This document shows positions 44,117-54,400 of a DNA stretch of 64,000 bases, piece after piece. Positions within the stretch are counted from its first letter, which is position 1; every line of letters starts with the position of its first letter. The DNA comes from Gammaproteobacteria bacterium (GTDB taxonomy: Bacteria > Pseudomonadota > Gammaproteobacteria > Ga0077536), in contig JACKNH010000007.1 in assembly GCA_024234975.1 (NCBI GenBank), forward strand, positions 62,001-126,000. Reading direction: 5' to 3'. A model generated the notes under the pieces. It was not told the origin of the DNA. It made no database searches and worked only from the letters and a program-made list of their open reading frames with translations. The position numbers and the translations under genes are program-made.

Positions 44117-45247
44117 TCACCGAGGCAGGTAACGCGCCAAATCCAGTGAGGCTGCGGTGCGCCGCAGGTTGGCGCCTGTCGCTGCCAGCATCTCCGCCAA
44201 CGGCTTGATCTCCAGATTGATGGAGAACGCGTCCGCCAGCCCGACCTGGTGGATCTGCTCCGCATCCGCAGCGAGCCTGCCGCATAACGCCAGCACGGGT
44301 TTGTTCATGGTTCGCGCCTTGTCACAGATGCCGGAGATGAGCTTGCCGTGGAGGGTCTGCGAATCCAGCGCACCTTCGCCGGTGATCACGAGATCCGCGG
44401 CGGCGAGTGCCTGGCTGAAACCGGTCAGTTCCATGATCAGATCGATGCCACGCGCCAGTTGTGCGTTCATGAACACCATGGCGCCGTACCCCATTCCGCC
44501 AGCCGCGCCGGCGCCGGCGCGATCTGCAAAGTCCACCTTCCCGTGCTGTTCAGCCATACATCTTGCGAGGTTGGCAAGCCCGGCATCGAGCGCCGCTACG
44601 GCTTCGGTGTCGGCACCCTTTTGCGGGCCATAAACCGCGGCTGCGCCCCGTGAGCCGCAGAGCGGATTATCAACGTCACAGATCACTTCCACATCGATAG
44701 CCGGGAATGCGGTTGCGGGCGGGATGATGCTCGAGATCCTCGACAGCGAACCGCCGACGGGTGCCAGGGTGGCGCCGTCGGCGTCAACGAATTGCCAACC
44801 CAGCGCAGCGGCGACACCGATTCCGCCATCGTTGGTCGCGCTGCCGCCGATCGCAAGGACGATGCGACTTACACCCTGGCCGACCGCGTGCGCGATCAGC
44901 CGGCCCGTACCGAACGTGGACGCGCGCAGCGGATCACGTTCCTCGTGACCCAGCAATTGAAGGCCGGACGCCACCGCCATTTCGATCACCGCCGTCGTCC
45001 GGTCTGCACTGATTCCATAGTGGCCGCCGATCGGTCGACCCAGTGGATCGTCGGTTGCGACATTGACTTCATGCAACTTGAGGTGATGACGCAACACGTC
45101 CAGCGTGCCTTCCCCGCCATCGCCCAAAGGAAACTCGATGGTTTCAACAGTGGGGTTTCGATTATGTATGCCGTCGGCAATTTCCGCACAGACGGCAGTC
45201 GCCGGCAGCGCGTCCTTGAATGAATCCGCAGCTATTAGTATTCGCAT
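44117..45247 (-). CDS. Glycerate kinase (GlxK/GarK family)
   Basis: 376 residues. N-terminal RILIAADSFKDALPATAVCAEIADGI, PLGDGGEGTLDVL, IAIGGSATNDGGIG-like LAIGGSATNDGGIGVAAALGW and VITGEGALDSQTLHGK are the glycerate-kinase type 1 motifs for glycerate and ATP. It makes 2-phosphoglycerate from glycerate, the last step of glyoxylate use by the tartronate-semialdehyde or hydroxypyruvate route. It fits the GlcDEF and Hyi-like genes elsewhere in the window but is not linked to them. Confidence 0.93.
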   Translation of the reverse strand: MRILIAADSFKDALPATAVCAEIADGIHNRNPTVETIEFPLGDGGEGTLDVLRHHLKLHEVNVATDDPLGRPIGGHYGISADRTTAVIEMAVASGLQLLGHEERDPLRASTFGTGRLIAHAVGQGVSRIVLAIGGSATNDGGIGVAAALGWQFVDADGATLAPVGGSLSRISSIIPPATAFPAIDVEVICDVDNPLCGSRGAAAVYGPQKGADTEAVAALDAGLANLARCMAEQHGKVDFADRAGAGAAGGMGYGAMVFMNAQLARGIDLIMELTGFSQALAAADLVITGEGALDSQTLHGKLISGICDKARTMNKPVLALCGRLAADAEQIHQVGLADAFSINLEIKPLAEMLAATGANLRRTAASLDLARYLPR

Positions 45248-45496
45248 TTGCAGCTTGAGAATCGATTAATCCAGCTCCGTGCACATGCACCTGACACACG
45301 CAATCATGCTGGCGCGGTGGTGGGATAACGATGGGCAACGGACTTCGCGCCGGTATTTTTCAACGTACTGGCAACGACGTATGTGTATCATATTGGCCGG
45401 GGACGCGCAGCCTGCAGTGCTGTTGCGATTTGCATATCCGCGAGAATTCGCGGCGCGGCGGGTCAAGGTAAAGCCCGCGGCAATGGGGAGAATGCT

Positions 45497-46228
45497 ATGC
45501 GTAGATGGATGATACTGGCCGCATCGGTCGCGATGTCGGCAGGGCTGCTGAGCAACGTTCACGGGGCCGGACTGAAAGATCTGCTGCCCTTCAAGTCTTC
45601 AAACTCAGGCGCCGTCAGTGACGCCGATGCCACGGGTGGATTCAAACAGGCGTTGCAATCCGGCGCCAATCACGCGGTCGACATACTTGGTCGCGATGGC
45701 GGTTTTCTCAACAATGACGCCGTCCTGATCAAACCACCCCGTTCGCTGCGTTCAGTCGAGAAAGGCATGCGCATGCTGGGCAAGGGCGACGTCGCTGACG
45801 AGTTCATCGCCAGCATGAATCATGCGGCGGAGAGCGCCGTTCCGCTGGCGGCCAATGTCTTCGCTGACACCATCAGCCACATGAGCGTCACCGACGCCAT
45901 GGGAATTCTCAAAGGCGGCGAAACATCCGCTACTGATTACCTCCGAACCAACAGCAGCGACACGTTGCGCGACCGCTTCCGCCCGGTTGTCGAACAGGCC
46001 ATGCAGAGCAACCGGGTGACGGCCAAGTATCAGGCATTCATTGACAAGGGTGGCAAGGCCGCGCAGATGGTCGGTATCGATCAATCCATGTTGACCGACC
46101 ATGTGACGGACAAGGCGTTGGACGGGGTGTTCTATATGATCGCCGAACAGGAAAAGAAGATTCGTGCCGACCCGGCAGGTCAAGGCTCAGCGCTGATCAG
46201 CAAGGTGTTCGGTGCATTGAAGCGTTAG
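45497..46228 (+). CDS. DUF4197 secreted protein
   Basis: 243 residues from ATG 45497 (GGGGAG upstream); the longer frame is intergenic. A signal peptide ends near NVHGA. The mature part has DUF4197 blocks: LKDLLPF, ALQSGANHAVDILGRDGGFLNNDAVLI, SMNHAAESAVPLAANVFADTI and VTDKALDGVFYMIAEQEKKIRADP. The family is common in gammaproteobacteria, periplasmic and without an assigned activity. It is divergent from glycerate kinase. Confidence 0.9.
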   Translation: MRRWMILAASVAMSAGLLSNVHGAGLKDLLPFKSSNSGAVSDADATGGFKQALQSGANHAVDILGRDGGFLNNDAVLIKPPRSLRSVEKGMRMLGKGDVADEFIASMNHAAESAVPLAANVFADTISHMSVTDAMGILKGGETSATDYLRTNSSDTLRDRFRPVVEQAMQSNRVTAKYQAFIDKGGKAAQMVGIDQSMLTDHVTDKALDGVFYMIAEQEKKIRADPAGQGSALISKVFGALKR

Positions 46229-46229
46229 G

Positions 46230-46286
46230 CCCGGCCGGACGCGAGAGGCCGGGATTCATACCGCCGCGGAAATCCACGGCGGTATG
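46230..46286. terminator. Double hairpin between convergent DUF4197 and folD genes
   Basis: Two perfect stems lie between the stops. CCCGGCC (46230-46236) pairs with GGCCGGG (46247-46253). CATACCGCCG (46257-46266) pairs with its mirror (46277-46286). They end four bases before the folD stop region and probably terminate transcription from both sides. Confidence 0.65.
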
Positions 46287-46290
46287 ACGA

Positions 46291-47169
46291 TCATTCGAAG
46301 CTGTTGATGCCTTCGCCTTTGCCCTGGAACATCTCGGCCGAGCGCAAGGTGTTTTCGATCAGCATCGTCACCGTCATCGGGCCGACACCGCCCGGAACCG
46401 GGGTGATCCAGGAAGCCTTCTCGCGCACACCCTCAAAATCCACATCGCCCACTACGCGCCCATCAGGCAGGCGATTGATGCCTACGTCGATCACGACAGC
46501 GCCGGTTTTGACCATTTGCGGCACAATCAGGTTGGGCTTGCCAGCGGCGACAACGAGAATGTCGGCAATGATGGTGTGCTGCGCCAGTTCCTGCGTCTTG
46601 ATATGGCAGATGGTGACCGTCGCTTCCTTCTGCAGCAGCATCAATGCCATTGGCTTACCGACGATGTTGCTGGCGCCGATGACGCAGGCATTCTTGCCCG
46701 CGACGTCGATACCGGTTGTTTCCAGCAGCAGCTGCACGCCGTAAGGGGTACACGGCGGGAACACGGTGTTGCCGACGACCAGTCCGCCAACGTTATACAG
46801 GTGGAAACCATCGACATCCTTGTGTACCGAGATCGCTTCCAGCACCGCGCGGTTATCGATATGCGCCGGTAACGGGAGCTGGACCAGAATGCCGTGGATT
46901 GTGGGGTCTTCGTTCAGTCTGGAGATCAATGCCAGCACTTCGGTCTGACTGACATCCGCGGGCAGTACATGTTCGCGCGATAGCACGCCACACTCTTCGC
47001 AGGCTTTGATCTTGTTACGCACATAAACCTGCGAGGCGGGATTTTCCCCGACCAGAATCACCGCCAACCCGGGGGTCACATTGTTTTCGGCCAGGCGGCT
47101 GACGCGCTGCTTGTAGCTTTCCCGCAATTTTTTCGCCAGTGCCTTACCGTCAATGATGCGAGCCGTCAT
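46291..47169 (-). CDS. folD: Methylenetetrahydrofolate dehydrogenase/cyclohydrolase FolD
   Basis: 292 residues from ATG 47169; a GTG at 47178 is less likely. Motifs are [14 protein letters not shown] (active-site Lys), [33 protein letters not shown] (NADP loop) and [19 protein letters not shown]. It interconverts methylene-, methenyl- and formyl-tetrahydrofolate in the cytoplasm. It would be needed to oxidise one-carbon units released by the corrinoid system in the same window, although that operon is 35 kb away and FolD is normally housekeeping. Confidence 0.96.
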   Translation of the reverse strand: MTARIIDGKALAKKLRESYKQRVSRLAENNVTPGLAVILVGENPASQVYVRNKIKACEECGVLSREHVLPADVSQTEVLALISRLNEDPTIHGILVQLPLPAHIDNRAVLEAISVHKDVDGFHLYNVGGLVVGNTVFPPCTPYGVQLLLETTGIDVAGKNACVIGASNIVGKPMALMLLQKEATVTICHIKTQELAQHTIIADILVVAAGKPNLIVPQMVKTGAVVIDVGINRLPDGRVVGDVDFEGVREKASWITPVPGGVGPMTVTMLIENTLRSAEMFQGKGEGINSFE

Positions 47170-47468
47170 GCCTGTCACCCGTCGTGTTGTGATTTGATGT
47201 TGGAATCCGTTGGCGCCGCCGCACTGCTGCAGCTACGCGAAGCAGCCGGATGTTTCAGGGATGGAGTCTGCAATGGAAAGCCTGTGTCCACCCCACACAC
47301 GCTGCCCCATGTTACTCATTATTCGCCATTCGTGGCCACCATGTGCACTGTGCGCGGTGCACGACGGTCCGGCGGCCAGATGCCACGGCTGATTGCCGGC
47401 GCGGCGGGATTATAGCGGATTGGTGTACTGATCGGTACGGTTAATCGGGATTCGGCGGCAATTCCTGC

Positions 47469-48296
47469 TCAGGCACTGCGGGCGTATACCCGGCTGCCGG
47501 TCAAGGCAGGCGGCTGCACAGGTATGCGAACCGGGTTTGCTGCCTCCGACAACAGAATTCGCCGGATGAGATTGGCGGTTTCGTTGTGGTCGCGAACCGC
47601 CAGCGTCCGGATTCCCATCTCAAGAACGGGATAGTCGTTACCACCTTCGTGCAGACGGTCACCGACATAGATAACTTCATCTCTGGCCAGGCCGAGCGCG
47701 TTCAACAACTTGCGCATACCATATGCCTTGTCGATACCGGCGCGCGTGACGTCGACCGACGTCGTTCCACCTACCCGGACGTCCAATCCAGGCAGACGGG
47801 GCGCGGCCCACTCGGCAAGCATGCGGCGCTTGATGCAATCAGGGTCCCACTCACTGCGCAACTCGATGGGCGCGTACTGGCCGAGCGCGGAGAAAGTCAT
47901 CTGGCCACCGCGGTCCTCGACAATATCGCCGAACGGTTCCGCCGCCAGCAGATTCAAGGCACTTGCGCCGGCCAGCAACACATCGGCAATCAAGGCCTTC
48001 TCGTCAGCCGTGAAGTCTTCCGCGTACTGCTGTTCCCAATCGCCCTCGAGCGGTTCGTAACGGTAGTAGCGCGTACCACAGGCGGGCATAAGGTGCAGCC
48101 GCCACAGGCGATCGGGGGAAACGGCGAGGCTGCCAAGAAGTTGCCGTTGAAACTGCTCGAAGCTGCCGCCGGAGATCACACCGACCGGATAATACTTGAG
48201 CAAGGATTCGAGCAGCACGGACATCTCCGCCGTCACCGGGGCCTTGCTCGGTGCCAACGTGTTGTCCAGGTCGAATACGATGGCGCCAACCGCCAT
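47469..48296 (-). CDS. HAD-IIB family hydrolase
   Basis: 275 residues. The nucleophile motif IVFDLDNTLAPS is at the N-terminus, VISGGSFEQF gives motif II, the lysine lies in AGIDKAYGMRKLL, and the acid motif is VGDRLHEGGNDYPV. This order with the cap between motifs II and III is subfamily IIB, close to eukaryotic-type phosphomannomutase and sugar phosphatases. The substrate, probably a phosphosugar, is not fixed. The 299-bp gap between it and folD (47170-47468) has no gene-like frame. Confidence 0.85.
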   Translation of the reverse strand: MAVGAIVFDLDNTLAPSKAPVTAEMSVLLESLLKYYPVGVISGGSFEQFQRQLLGSLAVSPDRLWRLHLMPACGTRYYRYEPLEGDWEQQYAEDFTADEKALIADVLLAGASALNLLAAEPFGDIVEDRGGQMTFSALGQYAPIELRSEWDPDCIKRRMLAEWAAPRLPGLDVRVGGTTSVDVTRAGIDKAYGMRKLLNALGLARDEVIYVGDRLHEGGNDYPVLEMGIRTLAVRDHNETANLIRRILLSEAANPVRIPVQPPALTGSRVYARSA

Positions 48297-48492
48297 GTGC
48301 TGCTCCGTGATGCTGTTCAGGTGGAAGCATCATCGGCCAAGGTCCACGGATTGGCGAGTCCATCAGGTCATCGATCCGGCACAATTTACAGTCTGTTACG
48401 TATTTGTTTTCCCGAGAGATTTACGCCGTGCCGAGGTTCGCAATGTGACCGTACGTAGCTTGACGGACGTAGCTGGACTCCATCGCTACAGC

Positions 48493-51400
48493 TCACGCCG
48501 CGGCATGGGTAGTGAAGGCATACGTGTGCGTCGACCTTGTCAGCGCATCAGGTCCAGCAAATACACCTGTCCCATCCGCAAATTCAGCTGGCGGCAATAC
48601 CGTCGATAGTGCAATGCGTTCGCCGGGTTCGGCAGCACTGAGCATTTCCGTCAGCTTCTCAAGCGCCGCTGCACTGACCACTTCACCGTAAAGGTTCTCG
48701 ATACTTTCGATTCGGTTGGACGCAGAACCGAACCACCCATTCACCCGTACCCAGTCCCCGTCATCACCGTAGTGAACGAGCATGGATCCGAACCAGTTCT
48801 CAGCAGTTACTTCCCCCAGGTTCGCTTCGTCCAGGAATACAATTCTATCGGCGTTGCCGCCACGCTCCCGGATGAAGTCCCCGCCATCACCTGTGGAAAA
48901 GAGATAGAGATCATTCTGGATTCTACCGACCATGGAATCCCGGCCGGGGCCGCCGACGAACACAGCAGCGTGATCATCGGCACCGGCGGAGAGGCGGTCG
49001 TTGCCAGCCAGCGCTTCGAGCCTGGTCCGTGTCCCGATACCAATCAGCGCATCAAACCCATTCGTACCTGTAACCACAGGGACATCGGAAACAATTTCCA
49101 ACGCGAAGCTGTCCTTCGCTTCTGCTCCATCGCGATCAACAGCGACGACCTCGATTGAATAATTGCCTTTGTAGGCTTCGTCGGCTGCGACGGAAAATTG
49201 CAGGGTAGCCTCTGCAAACTGCAGCCACGCTGGCAGACGGTCATCACCGTTGAACCTCACGCTGAAGGACAGCTGGTCATCAATATCCGCATCCAGCACT
49301 GCATCCGGAGCGTAGGAAATCCTGGTAACCGTTCCCGCATTGACGCTTACATCCCCCATCGGTTGCACCCAGCGCGGAGCATCGTTGACATTGACCACAT
49401 GAACCACCGTTGCAGCCGTCGCCGACAACCCACCCGAGTCGGTTGCAACGATCTCTATTGCGAAATCCCCCGGATCGGAGTCCCCCGGCAGACCTTGCAA
49501 CCGGTGCTTCGCAGGTTCATACGATATCCAGGCAGGCAACGCGCTACCGCCCGCACCGCGCAGCGCTATCGTCATGGTGTCACCCGGATCGGTAAACAAG
49601 TCGGTCGGCAGTTCGTGAAAGAATGGCCGGTCTTCGATGGCCTGCAGTGGGGGCAGCGTCACGGTAACCTGTGGTGGAAGATTGGCCGGTTCGGCCGCAA
49701 GTAGCGCGTCGATATCGCCAGGCGTCAACCAGGCGCCGTCATTGGTCCGCACACGCTCCACCCGATGGGTATCGTCGATGAACCAGCCGTTGATGCGGAC
49801 CGAATCCTCCACCGAGTAACCGATAGTGAGATCCCCCTCGTCGCGCGTGAAGAGCAGGTCGCTCAGCGCGTCGACGTTGATCTCCAGTTCATCCTCGCCC
49901 CCAAAATCGGTAATCTCATCGCGCCCATCGCCTGGCAGCACCACATAGCGATCGGCCCCTTCACCACCTTCCAGCACGTCATCGCCGGCGTTTCCGGTAA
50001 GGATGTCATCGCCCGCATTTCCGCGCAGCACATCGGCACCTGCACCGCCCGCGATCCGGTCACTGACACTGGTCCCGGTCAACGTGTCGTTGTCCGCCGT
50101 GCCGTTGATATCAAAACCGCGTTCCAGCAGTGTTTCATACGTCAGTTGACTGCCGTCGGCGAAGGTGAAGCGTTCGAAATCCCGCGGGCCATCCAGCGCG
50201 TGCTGTGGGTCGAAATTGGCCAGATGAATAGCGCCGCGCTGATTATCGAAGTCGATACGCAGCGAACCGATCCCGAGGTGTACCACGCCTGGGTTGGGCA
50301 CATAGGGCAACACCAGTTCTGATGCGGCGATCGCCCCACTGGTTGAACCGGTTCTTGATAGAAACACATCCGCCACAAGGGCTTCATCAACGACCACGAT
50401 GACGTCGTCGCCGTGAATGTCGACATTCACGGCGTCAGGCGCCAGGCCACGTAGTGTCACCTCAGACTGGCCATCGCCGAACGTGATCCGTCGCGTGCCG
50501 CCACCGGTCAGAATCAGCGAATCGTGGCCGCCGCCACCGGCAAAGTGGATGACCTGTCCAGACAGCGAAAGTACGTCATCACCCGTGCTGCCCTGGGCGA
50601 CTGCGTCGCCGTGGAAATCTCCGCCGGCAATGATGGCGACCGCGCCCGGTGGATCAACTCGCGCCACACCGGCATTTTCGTGGAACGGCAAACCAACGGC
50701 GAAATCCCCGTAACCATCCCCTGTGGTATCGCCGAGGCCTGCCACCCGACCCACGAATTCGTTGCCCAAAGGCACCGACAGCCTTTGGGAATCATCGAGG
50801 TCGTCGAACGCGAGCGCACTTCCGACAGGCACAGCGCTACCGGGAACCACCGATATCGCATTACCGGTGCGAACCACCAGGTCGTCGTACCCGTCGCCGT
50901 CAAAGTCACCTACTCCGTCGACGCTGGCAGCGCTTGCCAGTGTTGTCAGCACGCCGAGTTCGGTCGCGGCGCCGGACGCCGTGCCAACGTCGAAGCCGAA
51001 CACGAAGGTCTGTGTTGACGATGCACTGGTGAATGCCAGGTCGCCGAATCCATCGGCATTGATATCACCCACGATGCTCACTGATGATGTGGCAAAGGTC
51101 AGACCACCGCCGGGATGAAACGCCAGAATATCGGGCACCCATACTGTCTGGTTCGCGGTGGCCGTCGTGGTAATCAGAAAATCAATGCGACCGTTGCCAT
51201 CGAAGTCTCCGGCCGAGGCCAGGCTGCGCACGCCCGGCAACGTTTTCATGATGTGCGCGTCGATATCGGGCGCACCGCTGGCGAATACCCAGGGACCACC
51301 AGCGACAATATTCATCACGAGGTCTGATTCGTCAGCGCTGGTACCGCTGACGTATGCAAAATCATCAAAGCCGTCGCCGTCAACATCGCCAATGCCTTGC

Positions 51401-54400
51401 GCGCCGCCGTAACGCCGTTGAACCAGCGCGACCGGGCCATATGCATTGGGAGCGTCGTTGGTCTCACCCAACGGGCCGTCGTAGGTCGCGATACCCGCAC
51501 CGTCAAATGATGCGACTGCGACATCGGCGGTGTTCAGCAGATCGACTACCGCGCGCCCTGCGACGCCTGCGCCGTTGACCAGCCATACCCGGCCGGTCTC
51601 ATCGAAGATTCTGCTTGCGCTGAATTCGCTGAAACCATCACCGTCGACATCGCCCAGGCTGCGCAGATCCAACTCGTCGATATACGCCCACGGGCCGACC
51701 ACCTGCAGACCGTTGCTACCATTCATCTGCAGCGCATCGATTTGCTGTACCTGATTTCCGGCCTGGCCGTAGGTCACCAACGAAGTCATTCGGCCGGGCG
51801 CCATCGTGTCGTTCGAGGGATCTACCTCCGACAGAATCCACTCGCCTTTACGCATTGCGCTGACCAGCACGTCTGCCAGCCCGTCGCCATTGATATCGCC
51901 GCCGGCCCGGACCTCAGTGCCGGTGTATACCGGCGTGGAAGCCGTACTGCTCAACATTGGCGCTATCAGTGTGACGGCTTCTGCTGCCGGTGGTGCGATG
52001 ACCTCCCATGACAGCGGGACATCGACCGAAGCGCCCTGCGCATCGGTGACGCGCAACGTCAATTGGTGTTCACCGATATCATCGGCGCCCGGTGACGCCG
52101 TTACTCGCAGCGTGACACGGTCAAAATTCAACCAGTCCGGCAACGGCTGGTCGGCGGCTGCGACGAGTTCCAATGTCAACGTGTCACCGGCGTCGGGATC
52201 GATAACCGTTGCGCGGGGAATATCCCAACTCACTTCGCTGAAGGCGTTGGATCGCACGCGCGGAGGCAGCTGGCTGAGAGCCGGCGGGTCATTGGCGTTC
52301 CGGACGCGCAGAAACAAGGATACTTCCGTGGCCGCCCCGGCGGCGTCCATGGCAAACCACTGTGCGGTGATATCCCCGACATCGTCATTCCCGGGCGTGC
52401 CGTGAACCACGCCGGTCGCGCTGTCCACCGCCAGCCATCGCGGACTGGTATCGCCAAGGCGATAAGACAGTGCACCACCTTCCGGATCGGTGACGAGCCC
52501 TGTGGGCTCCCACAGAAAGGGAATATCCTGATCCGCCGCGAGGTTGATTGCGGAAACCGATGACACGGGGGCATGATTCGCGCCGGCCAACCGGGTCGCC
52601 AGAGGCTCTCTTGAGCCATCCGCGAACACGATAGTGTCGTTCTGATCGAACACATGGTCCGCAAGTATCAGTTGCTGACCGGCCCCGGTGAGTACGACGT
52701 CATCGCCATGGATTTCGACGGTAAGTGCGGACGGCGCGGGAATGGATGCCAGATGGAATGTGTCGTCGCCTTGCGCATCATGTATGACTGCCCACTGTGC
52801 ACCTGCCTCAACCAGGTAGAGATCATTGCCTCCCGCATCGGTGATTTCGGCATCAACAGTGATCCGGTGGATATCGTCAGCGCCAGTGTCGGATGTGCCT
52901 TTATCGCCGGTTGAATGCCAGCGCAGCCACGGAGCCTGCGCATTGTCGCGCAAGAGTCGTGGCGTCGTTGCGAAGCCATCACTGAGTGAAATGACCTGCA
53001 ATGAGCTCGCGGCGTCGTCAGGCAAGGTCAGGCTGATGTCGCCCGCATACAACGTGAATCCGTCGGTCGTGAGGTCAACGGAATATCCATCTGCCACCGT
53101 GGCGGCAACCCTCGCGATATCCATTCCGCTGGTATCGAGAATGGTGTTGTCGCCGCCCGTGAGCAGATAGACATCGTCACCGGGTCCGCCGGCGAGGACG
53201 TCGTTGCCGGGGCCGCCGGCGAGCACATCGGCGCCGGCGCCGCCCAGCAGGAAGTCATCGCCTTCGCCGCCGGCAAGTGTATCGTTGCCCGTCCCGCCAT
53301 CCAGACGGTCGTTCCCGTCGTCGCCCTCCAACACATCCGCGCCATCGCCGCCGAGCAGTTCGTCGTCACCTGCACCACCGGTCAGACCATCGTCTCCTGA
53401 ACCACCGTCGAGCCGATCCCACCCACTGTTGCCCGCAAGCAGATCATTACCGGCTCCGCCGTCCAACCGGTCATCTCCCTCGCCACCCAGCAGCAGGTCG
53501 TCACCCGCCTCACCCAGTAACGTGTCGTTCCCGGTTCCACCGTCAAGTTCGTCGTCGCCTTCGCCACCCTCCAATACGTCATTACCGCCATTGCCCTGCA
53601 GGACATCGTTACCGCGTCCGCCATACAGGATGTCATTGCCGTGTGCGGATTCCGCCAGTTCGAAGTTGACCGCGCTGTCGCCGGCCAGCCGATCGTTACC
53701 GTTGCCGCCCACAAGCGAATCGTCACCGCCACCGCCGACCAGGATGTCATTACCCTCCGCACCGTCGAGATAGTCGTTGCCATGGAAAGCCGGATCATCA
53801 CCCGCTTCATCGCCGACCAGCACATCGTCCCCGGAGCCACCGAACAGACGGTCGGCGCCCACTCCGCCGCGCAATTCATCATCTCCGGCTTCACCGTAAA
53901 GGTCGTCCGCCGCCCCGATGTCACGGTGCGCAAGCATGTCGCCGTACAGGACGTCATCATCCGCGCCGCCGTAAAGAACATCCTCACCGGGACCACCGAC
54001 CAGATAGTCACTGCCAGCGCGCCCATAGATGACATCGTCGCCAACGACGTCGTCCCGGTTCAATGCGTCACCAAAGATCCGGTCGTTGCCGGCGCCGCCG
54101 TCAAGCAGATCATCGCCCGGCTCACCGGCCAGCCAATCGGCGCCTGCGCCGCCGTCCATGGTGTCGTCGCCGGGGCCGCCGAAGAGCGTGTCATCACCGT
54201 CGCCGCCTTCGAGAAAATCCGCATCGCCAACAAGCTCCTGCGTAGTCACGATGGCATTCGCGATGACGACCGTGCGATCCCACCCGGTCATGCTGCTGAC
54301 CACGATGGTCCAGTTCGTGGGCATGGCATCGGGATGCAGTATGTGGGCGTCGCCAAACAGCACATCGTTGCCGGTGCCGCCCAGCAGGACATCGTGGTCC

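Noticed and set aside
47170..47468. Short frames between folD and the HAD gene
   Set aside because: No ribosome sites or family character; the frames are Cys/His/Pro-rich noise.
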